A stretch of 64,000 nt of DNA from Salminus brasiliensis (GCF_030463535.1 NC_132892.1:31508436-31572435), one strand, 5' to 3'. Numbered from the stretch's first letter, positions 45,401 to 57,069 are shown. A program made the numbers and translations. Notes: a model not told the origin generated them from the letters alone.

Positions 45401-48400
45401 GGCCCACTCCTCATGAGCAGACTGCCCCAGTTGTCTCAGGTTTGAAGGGTGCCTTTTCCAGACAGCATGTTTTAGCTCCTTCCAAAGATGCTCAATAGGG
45501 TTTAAGTCAGGGCTCATAGAAGGCCACTTCACAATAGTCCAATGTTTTCCTCTTAGCCATTCTTGGGTGTTTTAGCTGTGTGTTTTGGGTCATTACCCTG
45601 TTGCAAGACCAATGACCTGCGACTGAGACCAAGCTTTCTGACCCTGGGCAGCACATTTCTCTCTAGAATCCCTTGATAGTCTTAAGATTTCATTGTATCC
45701 TGCACAGATTTGAGACACCCTGTGCCAGATGCAGCAAAGCAGCCTTAGAACATCACAGAGCCTCCTCCATGTTTCACAGTAGGGACAGTGTTCCTTTCTT
45801 GATATGCTTCATTTTTCCATCTGTGAACATAGAGCTGATGTGCCTTAGCAAAAAGTTAAATTTTTGTCTCATCTGTCCATAGGACATTCTCCCAGAAGCT
45901 TTGGGGCTTGTCAACATGTAGTTTGGCAAATTCCAGTCTGGCTTTTTTATGATTTGTTTTCAACAATGGTGTCTTCCTTGGTTTTCTCACATGAAGTCCA
46001 CTTTGGCTCAGACAATGACAGATGGTGCGATCTGACACTGATGTTCCTTGATCTTGAAGTTCACCTTTAATCTCTTTTGAAGTTTTTATGGGCTCTTTTG
46101 TTACCATTCGTATTATCCGTCTCTTTGATTTGTCATAATTTTTCATCCTGCAGCCACATCCAGGGAGGTTGGCTGCAGTCCCATGAATCTTAAATTTCTG
46201 ATTAATATTTGCAACTGTAGTCACAGGAACATCAAGCTGCTTGGAGATGATCTTATAACCTTTACCTTTAACATGCTTGTCTATAATTTTCTCTCTAATC
46301 TCCTGAGACAACTATTTCATTATTTTCAGGGGTACCATCATTTCTGTCCAGGCCTGTTTCATGAGTTTAGTTTTTAAAATAATTCTGTTTAAAATCATTT
46401 GTTAATTTTCACAGCATTTTTATTTATTAATGCTTTTGTCAGATTCAAGTTATTTCTGTGACCATTGTGGGTTTTTCTTTCATTAACCGAGGGGTACCAA
46501 CGATTTTGTCCACGTGTGTATATGTGAAAGACTATTTAATGTACTTTTGTATATATAGTGTATATTCTTTGTTAATACAGTGTCCAGAATAACTGCTTTG
46601 GGATTGCTTGAATGAATATAAACATAAAATCAAAGCACCTACCTTCTGACCGGAGCTTCCTCCTTAACTCCTCATTTTCCTTCTCCTTTTTGCTCAGCTC
46701 TTCTTTATACTCTTCCTCCACTTCACGTCTGACTCTTTCTTCCTGAGCCCTCACATACATGTCAAGAGAATACGGCTGTGCTTCTATCTTTTTTATAATA
46801 TCCTCCAACAGCTTTTCACCTGCTTGTTTGGAGGATTTCCCCATCTCTGTTTTCACTATTATGTGTCTCTGATCACACACAGCAAGAAAGTCCCTTATTT
46901 CTGTGCTGTGTTCAGTAAACTCTGTGACAGGTTGACTGATCGCATGCTCTGTTGTAAACAGGACTATTAAATTGTCTTTCACTCTGGAGCTGAAACTGTC
47001 CTGAATCTTCTTCATTTCTTCTTTGTCTTCATCAGTGAGGGGGCCAACAGGAACGACAAAGAGGAAAGCATGGACTCCAGGGTCACAGAGAGAGACACAG
47101 TGGAGAGCTGCATACTTCACTTCCTTCTCTTGAGTGTAGCAGAGAGCTGGTATCTCCACCAGGGTAACTGAGCGTCCAGATACTACTCCAGTTCTCCTCA
47201 CACACGTTAAGCTGGGCTCTGGACTACGCTGGCTCTGGCCCAGTATGAGGTCTGATATGGAGGCTTTCTGTGCTCCATCATGCCCACACAGCACCAAGTT
47301 CAACCTCTGAGACACTGAATGAGAAAAACAACAGGTGTGTACCAGCTAGTCAGGTTTAGAACAATAAGAGAAGAAGAATAAAGACATTTACAATTAAGAA
47401 CAAGAAACCCACAGGAGTGAAAAATACCAATGATGAAAGATATTCAGTAATTTCACCCAAAAATATGAAGATATCAGAAGCAATGATTAGATGCACATGC
47501 ACTGTAAACGTTAAGTGTTAAGTTTACAACATTGGGAAAGTAACTGGCTTACTTTTGTTTAAGTCTAAAATTAATTTTAAGTCAAGTCTACAAAAGACCT
47601 TTTATTCTTTATTAAAGCATTGGATACATTATGAAGTTCAGGATCAAGAAATATTTACTAGAAATTTGCTAATACTTGTAATTTAGTTACACATGTGGTT
47701 GGTGTGGTGCAACAGACCTGCACCACTACCTACCACTGAGCTACCACACCATGTGGGAGACTGGGGTTCGATTCCCGGTCTGGGTGACTGCAGGTGCTGC
47801 GCTACACCAATAAGAGTCCTTGGGCAAGACTCCTAACACTACATTGGCCCTCCTCTGTAATACGAGTAACCTTGTAAGTCGCTCTGGATAAGAGCGTCAG
47901 CTAAATGCCATAAATGTAAATGTACATCCTTTTAAACACAATAATAATATGTAATATGCTTAAAAATATTTAAATTATTGTTTACATTGTAGCCTACTAA
48001 GAACTGAATTATTGTATTGCCTTTGCAGAAGAAAATGCAGAGTAGCTGTGCAGCTCAAGCAATTCCCAGGTGGATTCTAGATAGGTGCAATATCGCTTCA
48101 AGTCCCGGTACAGAGAAATAGCAGAGAAGCTGATTAGCATAGTCCAGAGTAAGCAACTTTACCAACTGCTTAGTAACTACTTAAGATGCCATAGGTGTTC
48201 CTCTGCTGTTCTCAGTGGTTGCTATGCTACTGCCCAGGCAGTTGCTGGAAGTTGTTGTTAGATGTTGGTGGGGTGCTGCTAGCTAATTGCTATGCCAACA
48301 ATATGATAGTTGCCAGTGTGTTTCTAGGTGGTTGCTATGCTACTCAAGGTGGCTGTTATGTAGTTATTAAGCTGTTTGCTAAGCAGCTGCTATTTAGTTG

Positions 48401-51400
48401 GTTGCTGTTCAGTAGTTTGGTTTGGTAATCAGTTTCTCTGCTATTTGGTAAGGGGTTGCTATGCTGTTGCTGGGAGAAAAAAGCTTTGCACAATCACTAA
48501 TAAGATTAAGTATTACTCACCCCTGCCATCCTGTTTACCACCACGAGAGAACATCTGCATGAGGCTCCCAAATCTTCCTCCTGGTTGTGGAATATTAATA
48601 ATGAGCATAGTAATGTGATTATTACAGTTTTCTGTAATGGTGTAATTCCTGATTTGTTGCAAATAGTGGTCAATTTCAAGGGATATGATATGTTGTAAAG
48701 GCCAAAGGGAGGCGAATTGAAATAATTCAATAATGAACTCAACTGATAAAACTGTTTTCCCTTTATTTTATTTTTACTGCATTTTATGAGACTTACTTTT
48801 CACTTTCTGTGCTGTTGGTTCAGGCTCTCTTTCTGCTGTTGGTGGTCGAAGCTTCTGCTGTTCTGTTGCAGGAGGAGCCATCACAAATTCCTTCCACTTA
48901 AGGTGACCTCCTCCATTCTCTTCAACCATCTTCTCCATCAGCTCCACAGGAGCAGACGGACTGCTTCCACTTCTAAAGTCAAAATGCCAGTTACTGAACT
49001 CTGCTATGATCTCATCAGAGACATTCTCTTCACCTGGATCTACACTGCTGCCGGGTTGCGTCAACACTATAGTGTATTTACAGGCCTCCTCAGATAAAGA
49101 CCGGAGGATGAAATTCAGCTGTTTCCTGTCTGCCTCAGTGAAGTCGTCTCGCTGTAGGACCAGAGCTAGAACATGAGGTCCAGGAGGACACAGAGACATG
49201 CACTCTCTCACTCGCTCATCCAGTTCCTCGTTAGAGAGTTCAGTATCAAACAGGTGAGGAGTGGTGACGAGGCTGAAGCTTTTTCCCTTCACGTTTCCTC
49301 TTGCTCTCTCACTGCGAAAAGGAATTTCAGTATCGAACGCATCTCTTCCCAGAATGAAGTTTCCCACTCTTCTGTTTTCCTGGTCGTTCTTCCCCAGCGG
49401 CACAATCCGCACTGCGTAATGTATTTACAGCATGTTAACTGAAAATATACTGATTATCACAACACACCAGGGTCTCACAGACCCTACAGATTTTGTAAAC
49501 ACCTGAGCTTGGATTTCTTAGTCTATCCCAAGCTGTCAGCCATATCTACAATACCCCCATCAGACTCAGGTTCAGGTTCTTACTGTTCTGTACAAGTTTG
49601 GTACAAAGGGGGGAAAAAAAAGCATGAAACTACCCAAAGGCACAAGAGTAACCAACGGTGTATTCCCCCTGAGGTGGTTAGTACAGCCAGTAATTAGTAA
49701 ACGTTAGCGTGTTAAATGTTGTGTTTCGACAATTTCGACAATTTATTTGTACAGGTTTTTACAACTGTTGTCGTCACAAAGCAGCTTTACACAATTAGTC
49801 ATTAATAAAAGACAAGAAATCAACAACATAAGAAGACATGAAAACCTAAGACCCCCAGTGAGCAGCCAAAGACCACAGTGGCAAGGAGAAACTCCTCCCT
49901 CAGAGCTGGAGGACTCACAAGGGGGACCCGACCCGCCCCCCTCTGATCAGAACTATTTATTAATTATTAATAAAAGTTACTGAACCACCTAAACTATTGT
50001 ACTGAGCCAGGTGTGACAAACACACCTTCATTTCTAAAGAACGGGAGGAAATGGAGCCATGGTTTTTTCAGTCATTGGTTTGAAGTTGGTATTATCTGTT
50101 TTATACAACAGTTAGTTCAGACCTTACAATCAAATATTTGTGATTACAGTACAGCCTTTTCACACCACAACTGTATCACTCCACTGATGCGTTGCTATTA
50201 CAAGTTGAGCTAGGAGGTGCTTTACAGACTGGCTTTTACAAAATTATATTCAGGTTCATTTGGCAACAATTAAAAAGCTGAGCCTTACAGTATCGGCACT
50301 TATCTCAGACTGCGCCCGGGGCTCAACAGGTACCTTAACATACCTCCACCTAGTCGTTCCTGACGTTTAAACAATGGCCCTGAGTTTAAGCCTGCAAACA
50401 ATGTCCTACTAGAAACAATTCAAACAATCAGACGCGCCGGCAGAGACAAAATGACCCATCATCCATCAATTTCACCTGCAGATGAGAAAATGATCAGGGG
50501 ATCTAATGTCTAATGCAATCCCAGCCGTCCAAAAACGGGTCAAGATCCAACTTCATTATTGGGCGGCGAGGTAAAGAGGGCAACAGAGCACAGAACAAAA
50601 CAGACAAGGTTGCTGTCATGAAGAAACAAACAAACAGGTAAACAAACAGTAAAAAACTACAGGTACTGCCAAACCTGGAGACAGCCTACGCCAAGTTGCA
50701 ACATTAGAAAAATGTCTGGTTTCATTTGTTGTGGAACTACGTCTTGGCGGGAGGTATTGTCAATATTAAAGCATATTTATTCTGAAATTCGGGGCTTCTT
50801 TGATATATTTTCTTTCTTCCTTTTGTAAAAACTGTTGTATGAAAGCACTAGAACACTTGAGGTTGCACACTTGTTAAAAAATAAATTAATAACTAACAAA
50901 TAAATAAAATAAATAAATGATTAGTTAAATAAATCATAACTGCGTTATTGAACAACAGGGCATCCACATGTAATCCAAAGAATTCAGTGTAGTAAATCCA
51001 GAGAATAGGAATGCAGTGTAACTTACTTTCTGGAGGCAGGATTTTACTTCGCCTCCTCCGAGGTCGTGATGGATCTGTGCCACAAACAGGAGTTACATGA
51101 GTATTACTTCCCCATGTGCTGATGTTATATACCTCTGTAAACCTGTTAATATCCAACAAACACCAGCAAACCCAAAGGCAAAGCCTGCAACAGTAATATA
51201 TCACTATACCGACCTATGCTGTTTTATTTTTACCTCTACTCAGGAATGATCACTGTGTCACCAGTTTTGTTTGATGATAAATTAATATATTTATTTATAA
51301 TGTATCAGTGTTTTATTAAAAACAATACTTTTTACTATAGTACTTACCACTGGCTCTAAATATTATTAGTTCAGTTCAGTACAATCTAAGTAAGTAAAGT

Positions 51401-51610
51401 TTTCACATATAAAAGGTGCTGAATATGTGGTTAAACCTCGTATAGACTCTGGTAGTAACTCACTACTATCACTGTCTCTGTCTATAAGACACTGCTGAAC
51501 TGCATTAAACACTGGACTGGAACAGGCTTCTCTTTTTCATTACTCATTATTTTAAAATGATTTTAATTGGGTTTTACAGAAACTGGATACTTACAGATAC
51601 TCGACGCCAT
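42471..51610 (-). CDS. GIMAP8-like protein: three AIG1 GTPase domains plus long coiled coil, about 1017 aa
   Basis: Exons in coding order: 51610-51595, 51074-51027, 49411-48797, 47314-46643, 44173-42471. All junctions are GT-AG and every intron is phase 1. GIMAP (AIG1) proteins are immune-associated septin-like GTPases acting at lymphocyte and organelle membranes. Exon 3 (residues about 22-226) and exon 4 (about 227-450) are AIG1 domains without a usable P-loop: where GxxxxGKS is expected they read GKNDQENRR and GHDGAQKAS. Exon 5 has an intact domain with GKTGNGKS at 468-475, DTPG at 516-519 and TRAD at 581-584. About 360 Glu/Lys/Arg-rich coiled-coil residues then run to the C-terminus. Human GIMAP8 also has three domains. 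Exons 4 and 5 could be separate genes, but continuous phase and lack of internal promoters favour one. No transmembrane segment is seen. Confidence 0.75.
44190..45089. other. intron 4 of the GIMAP8-like gene, left part
   Basis: No exon is recognised. The 44361-44816 minus-strand frame has unremarkable composition and no family signature; it may be a dispersed repeat. Confidence 0.4.
45090..46522 (-). mobile_element. Tc1/mariner transposon with near-perfect terminal inverted repeats
   Basis: The left end, tatacacacatggacaaaat, and the right end, read on the minus strand as tatacacacgtggacaaaat, continue as matching inverted repeats through ggtacccctcggttaatg with about two mismatches in 46 bp. 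Element length is 1.43 kb and ends fit TA target sites. It sits in intron 4 of the GIMAP8-like gene, in the same orientation as the gene. Confidence 0.93.
45305..46311 (-). pseudogene. Tc1 transposase, inactivated
   Basis: The N-terminal part at 46311-45856 starts MSQEIREKIIDKH and holds the paired-like helix-turn-helix DNA-binding domain, ending at the first catalytic Asp (WTDETKI). The C-terminal part at 45532-45305 has SPDLNPIEHLWKELK, giving the catalytic Glu. Between them an asparagine/aspartate-rich QQGNDPKHTAK-like segment supplies the second Asp, so the DD34E triad can be traced. At least one in-frame stop near 45762 and frame changes break the gene. It cannot supply transposase, but the intact ends could be mobilised in trans. 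Confidence 0.88.
47706..47930 (+). mobile_element. tRNA-derived SINE
   Basis: A box-B-like ggttcgattcccgg lies near 47764-47778. The conserved tail region gtaagtcgctctggataaga lies near 47875-47895, followed by gctaaatgccataaatgtaa. It lies in intron 3 of the GIMAP8-like gene. Confidence 0.8.
48185..48480. repeat. degenerate gttgctatg minisatellite-like repeat
   Basis: Irregular repeats of ggttgctatgctac and related words. It is intronic and has no credible reading frame. Confidence 0.6.
49735..49985 (-). repeat. dispersed teleost repeat, copy A
   Basis: Inverse copy of the repeat at 61500-61790. Shared landmarks are tttacaactgttgtcgtcac, agacccccagtgagcag, cagtggcaaggagaaactcc and ctctgatcagaactattta. 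It lies in intron 2 of the GIMAP8-like gene. Confidence 0.7.
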
Positions 51611-51967
51611 TTCTGGGGGCTTTTGGAGCTGAAATCTAAAGTGGAATCAGGAAACTTTCAGCAGCTCCCTCTCCGAATCACAGGATCTGGTGTTTATAGT
51701 GTAGACTATTATTTATCCTCACATTTAGTCTGAAAGCTCATCTGACATCTGACTTCTAAATATAGCGTAATCTGAAGCCCTGGGTCCGCCTCTCTGATCC
51801 AGGGTCTGTCTGTGGCTCTGTCTTCATAACTTTCATAACGACATATTCATATTTATGATCATAAATAACAGTATTGTTGAGTGTTACCTGGGTTTAAACC
51901 TACACTGGGATCAGTTCACTCACTGTATGTGCTCCTGAGCACTTACAAAACAATAGTGTTATAAACA
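51611..51967 (-). promoter_or_regulatory. 5' flank of the GIMAP8-like gene
   Basis: The short 5' UTR reads back from ATG 51610 through cccccagaaatgg. No TATA box or CpG island is clear. This is the position expected for its promoter. Confidence 0.35.
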
Positions 51968-52078
51968 TAAATCAGTGTGAACACAGTCTGAAATAAAGTG
52001 TGTAACAATAATTACATCAAATAAAGGAGCTGGAGAGGTTCCTAATGAATGAAATCTGAAGAGCTGGAAGCCCTGATG
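51968..52078 (+). repeat. 111-bp direct repeat flanking the GIMAP gene, right copy
   Basis: The partner of 41062-41172. It begins 358 bp upstream of the GIMAP8-like start codon, so the pair brackets the whole gene with a period of 10.9 kb. Confidence 0.9.
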
Positions 52079-52454
52079 ACGCACCAGTGAGGGCACCTCA
52101 TAGCTGAGGTCTACATCAGGCTGCAACAAGGAGAGACAGCAGGCCATGTCCTCTGTTAACCTGAGCAGTGTGTTGTAGTTGGAGCAGTGGGCTTTTGTTT
52201 GTAGGATAACGGGCTTGACACTTTTAAAAGATTTCTGTCTTTTATTACTTATTGTTGCTTTAATGGAGAAAATTCACCAACTTTTTAAGAGATACATGGA
52301 TGATCAGTGATTGGGCTGGATTAAGCTAAGAGCCAAGTGAGGAGCAGCTGTGTGTGTGTGTGTGTATGTAAGAGAATGAGAGTTATTAGTTATGAGATTT
52401 ATCCATATTTCATAAGTAAAAGAGAGAGCTGTTCATTACATTGGGGACTGCAGG

Positions 52455-52930
52455 GGTGCAGATTGGCGTCCTCTGGTGGTGAGGAGCAGGAATCGCAGCT
52501 CAATTCAATTCACATCCAGTGCCGGACAGCTCTGAACACTCGGTCTGGTGCTCTTGTTTGCTTGCAGAATCTGATTGTAATGGTCACACACAGCTTTTTT
52601 GTAATGAAAAGTTTTATTTAAGGACTGTTTTTACAGTCGTAGCTTGAAGCTTTTTAAAACGGTGTAGATTGGTGCCCTCTGGTGGTCGCTAGCAGGAATC
52701 GCAGCTATTCGATTCAAGTTCACGAGCAGACAGACCTGAAAACTGTCCGTCATTCTTATAATTCTAGTTTGTCTTATGGAAACGTGTCAAGCTTGCAGAA
52801 CCAACTAGTGACTGCAAAACACACATTTCTGGAACAACTGAGACTTTATTTAGGCGCTAAAAGGGTTCATTACTCGAAGCCTGTTATAACGGTGCAGATT
52901 GCCACCCTCTGGTGGTCGCTAACAGGAACT
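52455..52930. repeat. three tandem copies of a sequence carrying a CTCF-like site
   Basis: The block gtgcagattg-(g/c)cnccctctggtggtcgct-agcaggaatcgcagctatt recurs three times, with cores at 52471, 52677 and 52907 (spacings 206 and 230 bp). Between the cores are related but more diverged stretches (gcttgcagaa, cacacattt, gttttattta). The middle core, GTGCCCTCTGGTGG at 52672-52685, is the exact reverse complement of CCASYAGRKGGCRS. The outer two (52466-52479 and 52902-52915) match 13 of 14. Confidence 0.75.
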
Positions 52931-52989
52931 GCAGCTATTCAAACTGTACTGGGCTTTCTACTAGAATTTTTTTTTTTGGCGAAAAAAGG

Positions 52990-53450
52990 AGTATTATAGA
53001 GGTCAAAATGTTGGATGGAGCTTCACCATCCATCATTCCAGAGAACACAGCTCTTCCACTGCTCCACAGCTCAATGCTGGGGGGCTTTATTTATACCCCT
53101 CCATAACCCATGCCTGGCATTAAGCAGCATGGTGCCAATAGCCTCATGTTTTTTAGTCCTATTCTATTGGCAGTACTTCTTCTCTACAGGGACTAGACAA
53201 GCTGTGTGTGTGCATTTGCACATATGTGTCAGCAATGGGTGACCTCAATAATGCTCCTGTTGGTGACTGCAATCAAATCCTGATAGCAATGCTCCTCCAA
53301 AATCTAGTAGAACATCTTCTTCTCTGGACAGTAGAGACAGTTAGTCCAACAAAAGCAGGATCAACTCTTTTTTTTTTTTTTTTTTTTTTTAAACAACGAA
53401 TAAAGAGGTGTCCAAATACTTTTGTCCATATAGTGTATTGTCCTTCCATA
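52990..53450. mobile_element. rearranged Tc1-type family copy
   Basis: The left half (tggatggagcttcaccatcc to gtgtcagcaatgggtga) is in the same orientation as the 31445 copy. From about 53235 the sequence becomes the reverse complement of the opposite half (cagcaatgctcctccaaaat, then caaatacttttgtccatata). It includes a T-run of about 22. Confidence 0.75.
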
Positions 53451-54230
53451 AAAGAAAGCAAGAACACATTTCTTCCTCATGTGTTTTAAGTTCTGACTCA
53501 TGGGCTTCAGGATCATGGGCTCCATCATAGCAGCTCCACCTCATCGCTCCCACCACCGTTGACACAAGAAGAAGGACGACAGACGCAGGTCAGAGTGAAA
53601 GGCAGGTGGCTTTACTGACACTACATCAAAAAAAGCTACAGATTCAGATTCGTAAGGCACTCAGGATTCAACAGTCCAGCACAAAATCAACCAAGAGAGA
53701 AGAATACAGGTCATATCTCCCAGACTCAGGACAGATGTTCACCTCTACAGCGCCGCTGTCGTCAGCGCTGAAGCAGTGTTTAAGAGTTAAGATCAATCTA
53801 GGGCTTAAAACATCAGCATCCGTGGGGCTTCAGCATTAAAATTCCATCCAATCCAGGTTCAGGCCTAATCTGGGCCTGGGAAACTGGCCAATGGTCTAGT
53901 AAGCATGACCATGTAGATGTAGTGGAGATGAGCAATTCTGCTAATGCACTCAGGCTCTAACTAGAAAGCTTTCTAAAGTAACACACAAAGACCTAGAACC
54001 AAAACAAAAGATAAACAACTGTTTACACCAGGGCTGGGCGACGTGGAGGATGGACCTCTGGAGTGAAGCATGCTAGCTAGCTAGCTATTTACTTGGGCAG
54101 CACATCTCAAATGAGGCTGAAGTTCTAGTGCACATGGCTGATTTGCTAATTTAGCTGGTGTTAAGGTTAAGGTTCACTCAGAGTTTATGGAAGGCACCGT
54201 TTTTAGCTGCTACTGAACATCGCAGTCAGG
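53451..54230. other. no gene recognised
   Basis: Unique-looking sequence without a supported exon. It holds a short (gcta)n near 54070-54086. Confidence 0.4.
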
Positions 54231-54237
54231 ATAAGGC

Positions 54238-54448
54238 AGGTTTCTGTTAGAGCACAGTATAAGGTCAGGCCGGAGCATACCCGGCTCCGATGCATCGGCC
54301 AGCAGACGCCAGTGGTGGCCAGAACCGCACTGGAGCGCTATGGGGAGTGAGCAAGGCCAGTTGTGCTCACTCTGGGCCTCGGCTGCCGATGGCCAGCAGC
54401 ATGCCCGGGATTCGAACCAGCGATTCTCTGGTCAGAGTGACAGAGCAT
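54238..54448 (-). mobile_element. tRNA-derived SINE, minus orientation
   Basis: The minus strand has the box-B-like ggttcgaatcccgggcat (around 54400-54420) followed by a GC-rich body ending near ctgtgctctaacag. It is a different family from the 47706 SINE. Confidence 0.65.
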
Positions 54449-54689
54449 TAGTTCGCTGTACTGTTTAATAACTGATAAATAATTATTAATAAATGAAATC
54501 AGTTGATAAAAATCGGCGGTATGGTACACGCCCACTTGGCACCTTGCCTCATTGCATCCAAACGAGTTGCGACTAGCCAACCAGGTAAGAGTACAGGTGC
54601 ACCCCAATTGTGTACTAATTACTAACACTAACCAGTTTTAGAGTGTGGTTGCGTTGGATACTATTAACTGAAAGAGAGGAGCTACCTGG

Positions 54690-54730
54690 GGAACAGGTGT
54701 CCCAATACTTTTGTCCATATAGTGTATTGT
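54690..54730. mobile_element. terminal fragment of the Tc1-type family
   Basis: Only the end gtgtcccaatacttttgtcc and atatagtgtat is present. It is followed by ttgtccttcaataaaa, which also follows the copy ending at 53437. Confidence 0.65.
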
Positions 54731-55407
54731 CCTTCAATAAAAAAATAATAATAATAAAATAATGCAAGTTATTATGGTCAATTAAGCATCTGCAGCGCCC
54801 CCCTCAGGTTCAACTCAGCTATTGTCAGGGATGATGTGGCTCAGTTCCAAAAGGAAAGTGGTCAGATCGCCCCCTGCTGTTTGCGGTAGAAGGTTAACAA
54901 CAATGTGGAGGCGAGGCACATTACAGCAGAACAAGTTGCTCCCATTTTTCAATATTCTCCCAATTATTTATTTACAGTTACTTTAAGTGTTTTCCCCCTA
55001 AATCTGCTTGATCCCACCAAGCAATGGGGTAAATTAATATAAAAAATATGGCAGGTGGCGTAGGTCCGAACTTTGCCTCCTCAAATGCTTCAAACAGTCT
55101 GCTGATACCCCCCAGCCCTGCCCCACAGCACTAATAAATTAGTAAAGGATTATTTTCAATAAGTACATCTACAACTCACAGCTACAGTCGTTTACAAAAC
55201 ACTCCAATATCTATCTAGTAAAAACTGGATTTTTCTTCATATAAAAGCTTACAGGTTAATGGTCACTTCTGATTATGATGTCCAGTCATGTTAAAAAAAA
55301 AAACAAAATAGGACACCATGTCCACATTGACTTTTTAAACATCAGTGAACATCTGGACATTTGATCTTCACTTGAACAATACTGAGAGATGGAGGCGATA
55401 CACGCAG
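54731..55407. other. no gene recognised
   Basis: Nothing coding is seen. A CTCF-like site (minus ACAGCAGGGGGCGA, 54867-54880, 12 of 14) is present. Confidence 0.4.
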
Positions 55408-55870
55408 ATCAGCCATAACATTAACACCACCTGCCTAATCTTTAGTAGGTCCCACTCGTGCCACCGCGACAGATCTGTTCCATCATGGACTCCACAAGAC
55501 CTCTGAAGCTGTCCTGTGGTATCTGGCACCAAGGCCTTATTAGCAGCAGATCCTTTAAGGCCAGTAGGTTGTGAGGTTGGACCTCCATGAGCATCAATGA
55601 CCCTGTTGCCAGTTCAGCAGTTGCTTCCTTGAACCACTTTTGGAAGGTACTCAACGTTGCTTTCTGGAAACACTCTAAGATCATGCCATTTTGGAGATGT
55701 TCTGACCCAGACGTCTAGAACATCAGTCTGGTTCTTACGCATTTCTCCTGCTTTTAACACCTTCAAGAACTGACTGTTCACTCCCTGCCTAATACATCCA
55801 CCCCTGGACAGGAGCCACTGGAACCAGATCATCAATGTTATTCACTACTGGTACTAATGTTATGGCTGAT
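55408..55870. mobile_element. nonautonomous DNA element with 'atcagccataacatta' ends
   Basis: Starts atcagccataacattaacac and ends taatgttatggctgat, clear inverted termini about 460 bp apart. The minus-strand frames inside do not resemble a transposase. Family members are at 57082-57346 and, degraded, 36246-36575. Confidence 0.8.
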
Positions 55871-57060
55871 TGGTTGACATGGTTAGAGAGGTATTCTTGA
55901 CCTCCTCTGCATCTCCAACCTTCTTTCTGAAGGCCTCAGAGAGATCTCTGGATCTGGCCATGATGGTGATCATCTTCACCCCTCACCCCTCAGGTTTAAA
56001 TCAGACATCCAGACTCTTCCAGAATAATCCTCTCCAACCATGTTCTGATCATCTGCAGCTGATGCTCTGCTCCTGATCCTGATCCTAATTCTACACATTT
56101 GAAGAAGTAATAAATGTGGGGGGTTGAACTTTATCCTCACAGAAAAAAAACAACGTTTCTTCAGGTGTGAGTTTAGTTAGATTACCTCCATCTCTCAGTG
56201 CTGATCACATGAAGATCAGATCTCCAGATATCTTCACCCATGTCCAAAAAGACTTTTCAAAGGGGTTTCATGAGGTGTCCTACCTTTTTTCACATGACTG
56301 TAGACACATTTTGATGTGTTGATGAAAATGACGGCCGTAGAGAGCTGGTAACAGTGAAAAGAAAAGGTGCAGTCCTGCTTTGAATGGTCCACTTCATGCC
56401 TACCAGCAGTGTGAGCCCCTGTACTCAAGATTTCTCAAATTCACGCTTCCTCATCTGCTTGAATTGGAGAAGCTCCTGAACCGTAAGTCGTGTTATTTAG
56501 TGTTTATATGGCCTAACAGAGTTTAATGAGCACATATATATATAAACGAAAACTGTAGCCAATTACAAACCTCACTGTCTTTGGGAACTGATAAATGGAC
56601 CACCAAATCAAGAGGGAATTGTGGGCGATGTAGTTCAGCTACAATGTGAACACAGTACTGCAGTGTACGAATAAACTACCTGTGGATCGTACCAAAGTGA
56701 ATTGCACAGTGTAACATCAGCTTTATCAGATAGAAGACATCCGGGAGAGGGGATAAATGCTCTGTGGGGAGGTGTGTGTGTGTGTGTGTGTAGTGCTTCA
56801 AGATATCCTCTCAGGTGACCATCCTCTTCAGCTATCTTCAGCCAACTTCCACTGTGGACGAACGAGAACAAAACCAATGTAATTAATGTAGCATCCAGGC
56901 TTTAAAGGGCTCAAATCAGGAGAAATGATAAAAAAAGGAAGTTTAGTTCTGTACATATACGGGATAAAGGAGGACAGCCAATCAGAACAGGGTCATTTAC
57001 ATACCTTATGTGTAATCCTAAAGGCACAATAAACAATAACAACTCATGTAAAAGTTAATT
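55871..57060. other. no gene recognised
   Basis: Contains a (gt)n near 56770-56792 and probable fragments of dispersed repeats at 55900-56330. No exon with both splice sites and a family signature is seen. Confidence 0.35.
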
Positions 57061-57069
57061 ATGTATATA

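Noticed and set aside
47764-47778. tRNA gene suggested by the box-B-like sequence
   Set aside because: No matching acceptor stem or cloverleaf; the following conserved tail identifies it as a SINE.
56635-56877. Possible minus-strand exon containing WLKIAEEDGHLRGYLEAL
   Set aside because: The segment is plausible, but it runs into a CA repeat and has no matching acceptor and donor pair or neighbouring exons in phase.
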